The notes under the pieces are model-generated. The model was not told where the DNA came from, ran no database searches, and was given only the letters and a program-made list of their open reading frames with translations. A stretch of DNA of 64,000 bases from Undaria pinnatifida. Taxonomy: Eukaryota > Sar > Phaeophyceae > Laminariales > Alariaceae. A program made the position numbers and the translations under genes. How positions within the stretch are numbered: position 1 is the first letter of the stretch; the number at the start of each line of letters is the position of its first letter. Of this stretch, positions 8,808 through 20,029 are shown piece by piece. The stretch lies in assembly GCA_012845835.1 (NCBI GenBank), contig JABAKD010000007.1, forward strand, positions 13,642,011 through 13,706,010, given 5' to 3'.

Positions 8808-11189
8808 CTGCACAAGTCAATCAACGAGCCGATCAACACATGAATCAAGCAAGCAACCAATCAACCACCGAACCAATCAATAAACAAAACAATCAGCCAG
8901 GGTACCACTCATTCAACAAACTAATCAACAAGGCCACCAAGCAACGCCTCCGACCGATCAACCACACAAATTCTCCATCAACACAACAAAAAAAATCAAC
9001 CCACCAACTACTTCACCAATCAACCAACCAACACACCAACCGAGACCAAATTTCAAGAAAAGACTACGGAAAATTTACAGCAATAATATCTGAAAATCTA
9101 CTAAACGTCTTTGTACACAACTTCCAGAAAAGTTTTGCGAAAATTCCTCACATCCGACGAAAAGTTCTGCGAAAAATACTCACATCCGACACCCCCAATA
9201 CCCGTACTGAAGCAGGGTCCCCTCCTTCCCTCCCTCCGTTCATCCGTCCCTCTGTCCGTCTGTTCCTCCCTCGCCCCCTCTCTGCCAACGGAGCTGCCTA
9301 CGCGAGTCGTCCAAGAATACATACAGGACAAAACACATAAAAAGCGCCATGTCCTTCCCTGCTATCAAACCGCCATATGCTTCATATCCGGGAAGCACAA
9401 ACACAAAAACAATGGCTCCTTTTTTCACGGGTCGGATCACTTATCGCGGGTTGGATCCATCGGCCCGATCCGACCTGACCTGACCTGACCCGACCCGACC
9501 CGACCCGACCCGACCCGACCCGACCCGACCCGACCCGACCCGACCCGACCCGACCCGACCCGACCCGACCCGACCCGACCCGACCCGACCCGACCCGACC
9601 CGACCCGACCCGACCCGACCCGACGCGACCCGACCCGACCCGACCCGACCCGACCCGACCCGACCCGACCCGACCCGACCCGACCCGACCCGAACCGACC
9701 CGACCCGACCCGACCCGACCCGACCCGACCCGACCCGACCCGACCCGACCCGACCCGACCCGACCCGACCCGACCCGACCCGACCCGACCCGACCCGACC
9801 CGACCCGACCCGACCCGACCCGACCCGACCCGACCCGACCCGACCCGACCCGACCCGACCCGACCCGACCCGACCCGACCCGACCCGACCCGACCCGACC
9901 CGACCCGACCCGACCCGACCCGACCCGACCCGACCCGACCCGACCCGACCCGACCCGACCCGACCCGACCCGACCCGACCCGACGCGACCCGACCCGACG
10001 CGACCCGACCCGACCGACCCGACCCGACCCGACCCGACCCGACCCGACCCGACCCGACCCGACCCGACCCGACCCGACCCGTTCCGACCCGACCCGACCC
10101 GACCCGACCCGACCCGACCCGACCCGACCCGACCCGACCCGACCCGACCCGACCCGACCCGACCCGACCCGACCCGACCCGACCCGACCCGACCCGACCC
10201 GACCCGACCCGACCCGACCCGACCCGACCCGACCCGACCCGACCCGACCCGACCCGACCCGACCCGACCTGACCCAATCCGACCCGTGATATTTCAAGCA
10301 CCTCCTGACCCGATCAGACTCGACCCGCGAGAGTGAAAAAATATCCTACTCCAATGCGCTCGTTGGGTCATGACACGCGAAAACCCCACACAAATAGGGG
10401 GGAACAGCAGAATGGATACAGCAGAATGAGTTCAACAGCCTAGCCGACAGGGAAATGCAATTTTCCCACCGATTTCTCGCGTGCAAAGCGCCTGACGTGT
10501 TTTCTCAGTCTTAAACGCGAGCCGCCGGGAGAAGAAAGTGCTTTAATGTTATCTTAAATGTTATCTTAAATGTGATCGCAAAGATGCTATTGTAGCTCTC
10601 GGAACTCGCGCCGCTGGATAATAGGAAGACTGTGTGTGCATTCTTGGGAAACAGGAAAGAAAGCTGCAACCCAACCCAACCCAACCCAACCCAACCCAAC
10701 CCATCAAAATTGATTTGCTGTCAACGGGCCTTGATATGTGTGAGTCCCAAAACGGGGAAAATAATATGGTATTCTGAGGAAATCGGGTCGTCGCGTGGGA
10801 CGTTCACCACAAAAATAATCGGGCCCGCGAGACTGGAAAAGAGCCGGTATTTCTTAGCGTTGTCGAATATAGAGCCTCACTTCGTACAATACACTAAAAC
10901 AGTCACAGTCACGTACGACACATACTACGAAAGAGGTTCCTCGCTTTCGGACATCCCGAAAACTGATCTTGAAAAAAATGTAAAATAAAAGTGGTACACA
11001 CGTAGGTAGGTACCGGATGAACAGATCCTACGGCCTAGGTATTCCACCACAATCACGCAAAACAAAATGGCCTATTATTTATTTTTTTTCCGACGAATTT
11101 CGGGTTAAGAAGCCCCGTGATTTCGTCACAAAACATTTTAGCAAAAAAGAAAAATGTATAACTCCATCGTTGCACGTGTCGTATCGCAC
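8808..11189 (-). other. Intron of the LRR receptor gene dominated by a GGGTC pentamer array
   Basis: From the donor of the 11190 exon to the acceptor of the 8736 exon. It holds the 820 bp GGGTC array, a short CCAAC pentamer run (about 10671-10702) and AATCAACC-rich sequence (8815-9050). No LRR-like exon is seen in it on either strand. Confidence 0.6.
9471..10290. repeat. (GACCC)n / (GGGTC)n pentanucleotide array, about 164 units
   Basis: Almost pure CGACC pentamers on the plus strand, GGGTC on the minus strand, with only a few point variants (near 9625, 9692, 9985, 10000, 10081) and one one-base loss near 10013. The minus strand, which is the sense strand of the LRR gene, is an unbroken series of GGG runs spaced by TC. 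The two 286-codon Gly-Arg-Val-Gly-Ser ORFs reading through it are artefacts. Confidence 0.97.
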
Positions 11190-11264
11190 CTTCAAGATCG
11201 CCGTTGCTTCCTAGGTCCAGCTTTTTCAGTGAGGATAGGTTCCCCATCTCCGATGGAATAAACC
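11190..11264 (-). CDS. LRR receptor: LRR exon 4
   Basis: A 75 bp exon: acceptor GCCGTGCGCAG, donor GAAG|GTGCGA, phase 1-1. The product GFIPSEMGNLSSLKKLDLGS, ending NGDLEG, is a 25-residue LRR with one extra residue in the NGDLEG turn. The core matches the neighbouring LRR exons closely. Confidence 0.88.
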
Positions 11265-12472
11265 CTGCGCACGGCGAAAGACAAGAAGCGGAAACAAAAG
11301 AGGCGGAACAGGACCCGAACAAACGAGCCGTACATTAATCACGGGGTGTTCCAGTACCAAACGACAAAATCTCGCGAAAATCCTGACAAAACGTCACAAT
11401 TCCTGACGTTTTTAAATTAATATGGAATAATGCCGCGTTTTCGGAAAAAGAGAAAAAAAAAAAAAGGAAAAAAAATGTTCTTGTCAAGGGTCTTGACATC
11501 AACTTTCAAGCATCAACTGTCAAAAAGATTCAAAGTCCGGATTCCTGACAATTATCACGTTTCGCGAAAATGGCACGCTTTTTTTTTTGTCACGAGTCCT
11601 GGCATATATTTTTTTGTGTTCGATAAGAACGACCCTTAGGAACAGAATCAAGAAAATGGGTAGAGTAGAGCGGTTGAGCGGGAAGGGAGGGGGGGGGGTC
11701 AACGGCAAAAAACAAAAAGGGTGAAACCATGGAGGAGGAGGATCGCGAATCGAGCCAAGAAGCGACATATTAGGTAGGAAAATACGTAGAAATAACAAGT
11801 ACCAACAACGCAGCTTGCAAAGATGAGTATGGACCTGAAATTTGTCGAACTCACGGCTGACGTCCTTGAAATATTTTTTATAAAAAAACATTTCCCAGGG
11901 TGTTTTCGATTTCCCATTTCTTCTTGGTTAGAAAACATGAAATAATAATATCGAAACCGTCGAGCGTCAAGTAGCCCAAGACCAACCCAACCCTTGTAAC
12001 GAAGCGGTTATACATATGTTTGCTCAACCCAACGCACGAAAAAAACGGTTAGAAATATGTTTTCCCGCCATTTTTGGGGGGATTTCTAACCTAGTTTTTC
12101 GTGGGTTGGTTGGCGTTGGATTATAACATCCGACGGTTTCAATACTATTATTAAATGCGTTCTACCCCAACAGAGATTGAAAATCGCGAGGACCCTGTCA
12201 GCGCAGGGGAGGGGAGGGCGGGGAGAGGGGGTACCTCCATCTCCGACCTCCCCGACCCCGCGACCCACCTCCAAAACGTTTGCGATTCACCCCCGAAAAA
12301 AAAAGGTGAGTTGATATTACATCGTTGTCTATTATCAACCATAAAAAGAAAACTGAAAAACAAAAGAAACTGGTTTATGGTTTTTTCCACTAGCAACAGC
12401 AGTTTTGCAGTTAACTTGAAACGAAACAAAAAAAAAGCGAAGTCGGCGCCAAAGGCGGTAGGATTTCCTCAC
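11265..12472 (-). other. Intron of the LRR receptor gene with two mobile-element relics
   Basis: Contains a reverse copy of the TTTGCAAGCTGCG dispersed element (about 11805-11890) and a ~205 bp inverted-repeat MITE (11949-12152). The rest is A/T-rich with no coding signal. Confidence 0.5.
11949..12152. mobile_element. Tc1/mariner-like MITE, TCGAAACCGTCG...CGACGGTTTCAA
   Basis: The left end CGAAACCGTCGAGCGTCA and right end CCGACGGTTTCAATA are inverted repeats. The inner arms (CCAACCCAAC / GTTGGTTGGCG and the TTAGAAAT flanks) also pair. TA/TATTA sequence at both edges suggests a TA target site. Related copies lie at about 15896-16062, 19275-19540 and 19878-19957. Confidence 0.5.
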
Positions 12473-12544
12473 CCTCCAAGTTGTTGTCGTTCAGGTAGAG
12501 TTCAGCGAGTTTATTTGCACGTCCCAACTCCGGCGGAATGATGC
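12473..12544 (-). CDS. LRR receptor: LRR exon 3
   Basis: A perfect 72 bp exon: acceptor CTTCTTCCTCAG, donor GGAGG|GTGAGG, phase 1-1. The product GIIPPELGRANKLAELYLND, ending NNLEG, is a canonical LRR. Two degraded relatives lie 80-320 bp upstream in the same intron. Confidence 0.9.
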
Positions 12545-12623
12545 CTGAGGAAGAAGAAAGGCGGCGAAAATAAAGTTGGACAATCGGGTGCATACGGCAC
12601 AATTTGGCCAATCAGATCAACGC

Positions 12624-12695
12624 AGCGTAAGACTCCGTCCTTCAGGCAAAGCACAGCGATACTCTTCACAATCCCCAATTCCCAAGCGATAACGC
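12624..12695 (-). pseudogene. Dead LRR exon B
   Basis: In the LRR frame the minus strand reads VIAWELGIVKSIAVLCLKDG, then VLRC, over exactly 72 bp. The acceptor AG has become AC (CGTAC|GCG) and the donor GTGCG has become CTGCG, so it cannot be spliced. Leucine positions are partly retained. It shares its 3' flank (CTGCGTTGAT) with dead exon A. Confidence 0.6.
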
Positions 12696-12793
12696 GTACG
12701 CGAGCAACAACAGTTTTCGCCAATCGGATTCATACGGAAGAAGCCTGGCCAACTAGATTCGTACGAGGTTATTTCGGCCGACCAAATCAACGC

Positions 12794-12865
12794 AGTGTAA
12801 ATTGGTGTCGTGAGGACAGGAGTCAGCGAACTTCTCCACCTTCCCCAGTCCGCGCGGAATAACGC
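12794..12865 (-). pseudogene. Dead LRR exon A
   Basis: The acceptor CCTCAG is intact and the reading GVIPRGLGKVEKFADSC opens like the live LRR exons. The second half has lost the LxLxxN core through base changes (SCPHDTNLHC), and the donor is CTGCG in place of GTGCG. The exon is 72 bp, the canonical length. Confidence 0.6.
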
Positions 12866-13744
12866 CTGAGGGAACACAACATTTATCCGTTCAACACCGT
12901 CAACCCAACTAAAGGCACAACGAAGCGTCATCTATTGCGCCGCAAGTATCGTGCAACCGAAACGTCGCCGATTCGCGGCACAACCTTGAATTACCCATGT
13001 TTTATCGAAAGAAACATCCTACAATAATTCCAGCTACTCTCTGCCTCAACAAAAGCGACATGGGGGGAATGCCGAAAATGGTGTAGGACACACCTTATCT
13101 CCCATAAGAGCTCAACATTTTAATCCTATGGCAGATGGGCAAAACTAAACCCTAAGACCGTTGCTAATGGCAAGACGATGTTTAGCACATTTTTTTAATT
13201 TCCGAAGCTCCTACTTCGTAGCCAAGCTTTGCCTGAACGGTTGTTTACGCGCCCGATATTTTCGGTTTCTTTTCTTTAATCCTCCCGCACATGGTCAAAA
13301 CTAAATCGTAAGCTCACCACACTTCCACGTACTTCCACACGTCGAATTCAACTAAAGTAGCAATCCAGCGCTATGGCTAGCGTGCCCTTCAGTTCTGAGC
13401 GCGTGAGTACGCTGACCCCACCTGATCCCTGGGGGCCAGGTGCAATGGAGATAGCCACCCGGAATGTTATCTCTCCGGGTGGTGTGGGACTTGCGCAAAA
13501 ATCGCCTAAGAACAGCATCCGAGGCTAGAAGAAAAGAGCCCACCCCCCGGATCAGGCCATTGCGATCCACCCCATCCGTTCGGGTCGGTCCTCGCAAGAG
13601 GACACCCTGTCAGACTTGCACCGACATTTGGGGGGCAAGCTAGTTCGGACCAATGTGAGATACTTGATCCAGTAGGGAATTGTCGCGCACTGCGCTGAAA
13701 ACATTTGGAGAAAAAAAAAACATCAAAGCAAAGCCGGAATTCAC
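12866..13744 (-). other. Intron with a dispersed repeat element
   Basis: Between live LRR exons 2 and 3, upstream of the dead exons. It contains a ~230 bp dispersed element (13270-13500) related to 39187-39510 and to 50545-50610, and a short head-like piece near 13120. I see nothing coding. Confidence 0.5.
13270..13500 (+). mobile_element. Dispersed element with CCACCCGG/CCGGGTGG hairpin end
   Basis: Shares AAGCTCACCACACTTCCACG near its start and the hairpin pair CCACCCGGAATGT / CTCCGGGTGGTGTGGG at its end with 39187-39510 (opposite strand). A copy of the first part lies at 50545-50610. Confidence 0.6.
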
Positions 13745-13816
13745 CTGTAAGGGAGTTGCTGTCCAAGCCGAGGAACGCGAGCACAGGAATGCTGCCAATC
13801 TCAGGAGGAATCTCGC
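13745..13816 (-). CDS. LRR receptor: LRR exon 2
   Basis: A perfect 72 bp exon: acceptor CTGATGCAG, donor ACAG|GTGAAT, phase 1-1. The product GEIPPEIGSIPVLAFLGLDS, ending NSLTG, keeps the LxxLxLxxNxLxG frame of an LRR. Confidence 0.9.
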
Positions 13817-14167
13817 CTGCATCAGAGGGGGTGCGAGATAGTGCATTGTTTGATGATTATCGCTACCGCCATCATCGGTAGTATTGCCCTCCGATCATGT
13901 AGCGTAGATGCCCTTTCGATATACCTGGTAAATCGAATTTCGCTCCGTAAAAGAGAAGTACCTATCCCATGACTCCGTACCAAATATTTCCCAATTGCCC
14001 TTCCCCACATGTTTTAATTTCTAGCTATAATTCATGCCATTCCTCAATGATGTTTTCCGGACCATTGGCTTCGTCATTGGCATAAGGATGAACGCTATAC
14101 TTGTCAACACCGGTACCCAATAGGAATAGCAAATATCACTGTCATAAATACTAGCGTTAGCGTTACT

Positions 14168-14203
<36 letters not shown>

Positions 14204-14785
14204 GCAGCAGCAGTAATCGCCACACCACATCGCACCTCGAGCGTACCTGCTGCTGCCGATGTACCATCACCATTCTTGGCAGCCTAATCATGTACCTGGA
14301 CCTCTGTTCTCTGTTCTCTTCCCCTAGCATACGAGTACTCGTATGTACGTTTTCACGCGATACCATGAAGCAACCCAAACCACCGTCCATCCTTCACCAA
14401 CGCACACAAGTTGTCAACAGTTTCAAACATCCTATTGGGCGAGGTTCGTACTGACAACCTATCGTAGAGTCAACCCACGCTAGGTCAAGTGTGCGGCAGA
14501 TTCCAAGAAGTTTCTGCGCTCCTACTATAAGGAGCTTAATATATCGCCCTAAGCACGACTTCGAATGTCATTCGTCAAATGCCATTCGTTCGCGCCACCC
14601 GACCAACATTTGTACGTGCTAGTCCTAATACAACCTTACCCGTAAGATTATCATACCAATCGATAGGTTCACACTGGAGGATCTTCACCAATCAGAACAG
14701 GTCAGAGCGTCAGAACGTCAGAAGGTAAGAAAAGGTTGGCCCTAAAAGCGCAACTCCTACCGGCGGATGACTCTATACTGCATAA

Positions 14786-14842
<57 letters not shown>

Positions 14843-15653
14843 ACATACTGCATACTGCATACTGCAATATACCGCTATACTACCTCTGTGCCCTAACGTC
14901 ACAGCCGTTAAGTTACCACGGGCACTTCGCCATCTCCCATTATTTTTCGGTTCAAAAACGGAAACCTTCGCAATGCACACCAAGTGGGCGTACGACGCAG
15001 AAAAAAAAAAAGCAGCCGGCCTGAATACGGCCGCAACAAGCTAAAAAACTACTTAAAGAAAAGCAGCATCAGGCCGGCGCTCCCACGGGGGTCGCACCTG
15101 CGGTTGTACAACCCTTTGCATTGCTGTAAGACATTGATCATCCCCATGATCCCCCAGGGCTGTGGGTATGGGTAGGGTCAGGGCTAGGGTTGGAGTCCTT
15201 TCACGGTAGGTTACCCTTTTCTTGGCCAAACGTTTATTACCTCATGACCTTCTGACGTCTGTTGCCTGTTGAGATCTTCACGTGTTTGGACCTACGTGTT
15301 AGTATGATAAGCTTATGAGCACACCAGGTACTTGGTTTACGACTCGCACACAAAAGTTGGTCAGGTTGCCGGAGCGAATGTCTTCGAAACCATGCTTCGG
15401 GTGAGGTATTGAGGTCGTCCTAGCGTTAGCAGCCCAGCAACTTCTTAGAATATTCTTCACCCTTAACCTAGCGTGGGATGACTGCTTGGGGTGGGTCGAC
15501 ACCCCCTCTCAAACCTTTGACCACTCCACTTTGTTTTACCAAAAATTAGGTTGCAGATATTATACAAGGAGTCACCCCAATTGCAAGAACACATCAACGT
15601 TAAACGAAACACAAAACATTAAAAAAAAAAACGTGGACCATCCCCATCGTCAC
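13817..15653 (-). other. Intron of the LRR receptor gene
   Basis: Contains a (CAA)n tract (14168-14207), a dispersed repeat of the CGCAACCCGACCAACA family (about 14490-14705), a (GCATACT)n heptamer array (14784-14866) and an A-rich stretch near 15000. No coding exon is recognised. Confidence 0.5.
14784..14866. repeat. (GCATACT)n heptamer array
   Basis: About eleven tandem 7-bp units with one variant (CTACATACT). Confidence 0.95.
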
Positions 15654-15725
15654 CTTCCAGATTGTTGTCCCCCAAGTCCAAAGTTCCCAGGCTCGTGAGA
15701 TACTTCAGCGTCGTCGGAACGGTAC
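15654..15725 (-). CDS. LRR receptor: LRR exon 1
   Basis: A perfect 72 bp exon: acceptor GGTGTGAACAG, donor GGAAG|GTGACG, phase 1-1. The product GTVPTTLKYLTSLGTLDLGD, ending NNLEG, is a canonical LRR. The intron sequence just upstream of its acceptor (CAAGCGTAACGCTCGTTTG side) recurs at about 16707-16790, with only a few bases of the exon edge retained there. Confidence 0.9.
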
Positions 15726-16709
15726 CTGTTCACACCGGCAAGCGTAACGCTCGTTTGTAACCGTCGGGTTAGTTCCCATTCGTTTGTTGCGTTTCATCAA
15801 AAAAAAAAAAAAAATCCATACCAGTACTGTTTGCGGGATACCGCATTTGGTAGTGTAGGAATTGGGTAGGAAAAAAGATATATATATTATACTAATAATA
15901 TTGAAACCGTCGACCGTCACAATCCAAGGCCAACCGAAAAAAACAGCCAATCTTTTTCAAGGCTAGAAGTATGTTGTCCAAACGCTTTTTTTCGGTTTCT
16001 GACCAACATGTGCGCGGGTTGGTTGGCCGTAGGTTATGACGTTCACTGGTTTCAATACTATCAAAACTGTTAACCGGTATCGGCTACGTTTTCGAATCGC
16101 ACCAAAGTTTGAAAATCGCAAACACCCTGTTCTTAGCAGCAGCAGCGACAACAATAACAACAGCAACAACAACAACAGCGGGCTCTATACGTTCAGCGTA
16201 CATCACACCCGCTGTGTTGTGCTAAAGCGTGACGTGTTCGTGGCCGTTGTTTTGTTGCTTTCACCAATCCCTGTGGCAGCTGGGTCGGCAAAACCGTATT
16301 GTGTAGTATCGACTATTTCTGGGTGCAGCGCTGTGCTATTAGTATCGGGGTGACCCTCTTGCGGAGACATGGTGCCGCGAGGTATGATCGTGTCCCCAGT
16401 CGGCATCTGCACTCTGCACCCCCCCGCTGCATGCGAAGAGATCTCATGACGTGGTCCCGGACCCCGTGTCAGGAAATTGATGTTTAACGGCGTTGTTCTC
16501 GTGCTGACATTGTGCCATAGTGCCCGTCTTCGAGCTCACGGACATTGCCATGCGAAAATAAGGCACGCAAGGCACGAAACATCAGCTAAGACAAGCCCCT
16601 GCTGAGAACGGGCTCTAAGGCGTCGTTTAAGGCATGCGTTAGCCGCTAGGGCTTACTTAACACCGGGTACGCAATACTAACAAAAACAACAGCAAAAAAT
16701 AAAAATAAT

Positions 16710-17030
16710 GCGGTGCCTGTTCGCGCTCGCAAGCGTAATGTTCGTTTGTAACCGTCAGGACAGTTCCCGTTCATTTGTTGCGCTTAACCACAAAAAAAAT
16801 AGACTTCCTATGATATCCACGTGGACACAGTCAGATTTGTTCCCGTTCGTTTGCAACCGTCCGATTAGCTCCGGCTCGTTGATAACGGTCAGCTTTGCTT
16901 CCGTTGAGTTGTAACCGTCACGTTTATTCCCGCTCGTTTGTAACCACCAGCTTTGTTCCCTCGTTCGTGACTCTCAGGTGTGTTTTCCCTCGCTTATAAC
17001 CGTCATAATAGTTCCCGCTCGTTTGCCACA
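16710..17030. repeat. 26-28 bp degenerate repeat, CCCGTTCGTTTGTAACCGTC
   Basis: About nine diverged units of the form TTCCCGCTCGTTTGTAACC. It includes the core GTAACCGTC, related to the other TAACGG arrays. One unit also lies at 15740-15790. Confidence 0.75.
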
Positions 17031-17169
17031 GCCTGCTGTTTGTTTATTTCTCCTCACCCCACAACAAGGAAAGTTCTCGGAACCTTCTGTCGTTTCTCCA
17101 ATGCCCCTCACTCACCCGACAGACTGTTCGATCGCATGCGGAGGAACTGCAGTCCCTGAATCTGGCCTT

Positions 17170-19230
17170 CCTTTAGCTCGGGCAAGCTGCCTGTCGTAGG
17201 CAAGAGCCACGCGTGACATGCACAGGAAAAATGGCGTGAAACGGCGTGTACGGGAAACAACGTGCAACGGCAAAATCCGGGCACGGCAAATAGCGTGAAA
17301 CGGCCAAGAAAAACGGCAACTGGCGCGTGACGACAAAATACAGTGAATAAGCTAATAGCGTGTAACGGCGAGACTATGTTTTTTCCGTTACACGCACTTT
17401 GCCGTTACACGTTATTATAAGGTGATAACGTGTAACGGCAAAGTGCGTGTAACGATAAAAACTTGTGATGGGAACGATCGTGTAACGGCAAAAGTCGTAA
17501 AGATCGCGGAACGGCAAAGAGTGAGTAGACAGAACAGAGCGTGAGACGGCAACGTGGGTGTAACGGGCTAATAGAGTAATAGAATAATAGAGTGTTACCG
17601 TAAAGATCGTGCAACGGGAGATATTGCGTAACGGAAAGTAGCGTGTACTGGCAAAAATATAGCGTGTATCGAGAAATAAAATTTGACGGCAAATTGTGTC
17701 TAGCGGCGCAAAGCGTGTGATAGCGTAGATCGTGTACTGGCAAGCAGTGAAGAGCACGTCACAGTAAAAATGTGAGTAACGGGCAAATACGGTGTAACCA
17801 AAATGATCGCGGAACGGCAAATAGAGTACAACGGCGAAGAACGTGTAACGGCAAGTATATAGTGTGTATCGAGAACTAGAGAGTAACTGTCGATAGTGTG
17901 AAACGGTGAGAAGCGTTCGACGGCAAAGATCGTGTCTAGGCAACGAGTGAAGAGCGTGTCACGGGAAAAGTGTGAGTAACGGGCCAAAATGGTGAAGCCG
18001 TGAAGATCGCGTAACGGTAAAGATCGGGTAACGGCGAATAACATACAACGGCAAACAGCGTGTAACGGCCAATATTTGCTACGTATCGGGGAGTAGAGTG
18101 TAACGGCACATTGCACATAGTGTGACGGCACATAGTGTGTAACGGCGAGAAGCGTGCGACGGCAAATATCGTGATTTGGCGAAGAGTAAAGAGCGTGTGA
18201 CGGGAAAAGCGTGAGTAACGGGCAAAAACGGTGAAACCGACAAGATCGCGTAACGGTGAAGATCGCGTAACGGCGCATAGCGTACAACGCCGAAGACCGT
18301 GTAACGGCAATATATGGTGCGTGTCGAGAAATAGAAAGTGACGGCAAGTAGTGTCTAAAGACGAGAAGCGTGCGACGGCATAGATCGTGTATTGGCACAG
18401 AGTTCAGAGCGTATCACGGGAAAGGTGTGAGTAGCGGATAAAGGTGCTGTATCATAACCGTAAATATCGTGTAACGGTAAAGATCGTGTGACGGCTTATG
18501 GCGTACAACAGCAAATAGTGTGTAACGGCCAATAAGTGGTGGGTATCGAGAAATAGAGTGCAACTGCAAAGAGTGTGTAACGTCGAGGAGCATGCGACGG
18601 AAAACATCGTGTATTGGCAAAGAGTAAAGAGCGTGTAACGGGAAAAGTGGGGGTAACCAGCAAAAACGGCGTAACGGTAAAGATCGCGAAACCGTAGATA
18701 GCGTACAACGGCCCAGAGCGTGTAACGGGAAACGTATAGCGCGAGAAATAGCGTTTAGCGGCGAATAATGAGCAACGACGAGAAGCGTCCAACGGAAAAC
18801 ATACGTGTATCAGTGACGAGTAGAGAGTGTGTGACGGACAAAAATGGTCAACCGTAAAGATCGCAATGGTAAAGATCGCGCAACGGCAAATAGCGCACAA
18901 CGGGAAAGAGCGTATAACGGGAGCTATATATCGTGTAACAAGAATAAAGCATAAAACGGCGAGTAGCGTGTAACGGCGAGAAGCGTGCAACGGTAAAGAT
19001 TTTGCATATCAAAAACGAGTAGAGAGCGTGCAACGGGAAACGTGCGTGTAGCGGAAAAATATGGTGTAAACCGTAAAAATCGTGTAACGATAAAGATCGC
19101 GCATAGGCGAATAGTGCGTAACGGCAAATATCTTGTAACGACAAAGAGTGGCAACAAATAGCGTGTGGCGGGAAAGAAGCGCGTGACAGGCAAAAAGCGT
19201 GAAACGGCAACTAAGAGCGCGTATCGGAAT
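17170..19230. repeat. 17-bp minisatellite, CGTGTAACGGCAAAGAG, block 1
   Basis: Degenerate 17-bp units, often CGTGTAACGGCAAAGAG or CGTAACGGTAAAGATCG. As 17 is not a multiple of 3, the minus strand reads as a 17-residue protein repeat (HDLCRYTLFAVTRSLPL type) in all frames. These ORFs are not genes. Confidence 0.95.
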
Positions 19231-20029
19231 AGGGTGTTCGAGAGATACCTAGTCTGTGTTTATGGTGGGAAAGCATCAAACAATAGCACTGAAGCCGTTC
19301 GAAACGTCAACCCAAGGCCAACTTAATCCACGAACAAGCAGGTTAGAAATTAAAACAACAACATGCAATGATAGCAACAGTATTGAAACCGACGAACGTA
19401 ATACAACCCAGGGCCAACGCAGCCCACGAAAATTTAGGCCAGAAAAAAACATCCTACATTTTGGTTTTAATACCTAATCTGCGTTTTCTTGGATTGAGTT
19501 CGCCTTGGGTTGTGACGTTCGTTCAGGATTCCATTTTCACTTTCATTACCATAGCCGTCAGTGTCATCCCGCACTAGGAGTTTTACAGAAGTTGATGAGC
19601 TCTCAACACGAGGATCTCAACACCTCGCCAAAAACATGACTTCTTCGAGAATTTCATTCGCGCAACCCGACCAACAGTCCAAAAAAAAATCTTGCTCGTA
19701 AAACAGTCTCATCATACCAACCGATAATTGAACACATAAGGAGGTCAAACCGAAAAGAAACGTTTGCCTCCCCCCCCAAAAAAATAAAAATAAAATGCAG
19801 CCCCTACCGCGGCATGCCTCCGAAGGTTGGGCTGACCCTGGGTTATGAAAGTCGTCTATCCAAAATGCTATCACACCCGAAATGTTTTAATTGCTAACCC
19901 GCTTTTTCGTGGAATGGGTTCGTCTTGGGTTGTGACGTTTGTCGGTTTCAATATTAATACCAGTATATATTTTTCTACCCAACCACATCGTTAATAGGTG
20001 TATCGCGAACACCTTGAAGCATCGTGTAA

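Noticed and set aside
9471-10290. CRISPR array
   Set aside because: Units are 5 bp with no spacers, and the genome is eukaryotic.
9437-10301. Two 286-codon minus-strand ORFs of Gly-Arg-Val-Gly-Ser repeats
   Set aside because: They are translations of the GGGTC pentamer array in an intron. Both frames are open only because the unit has no stop.
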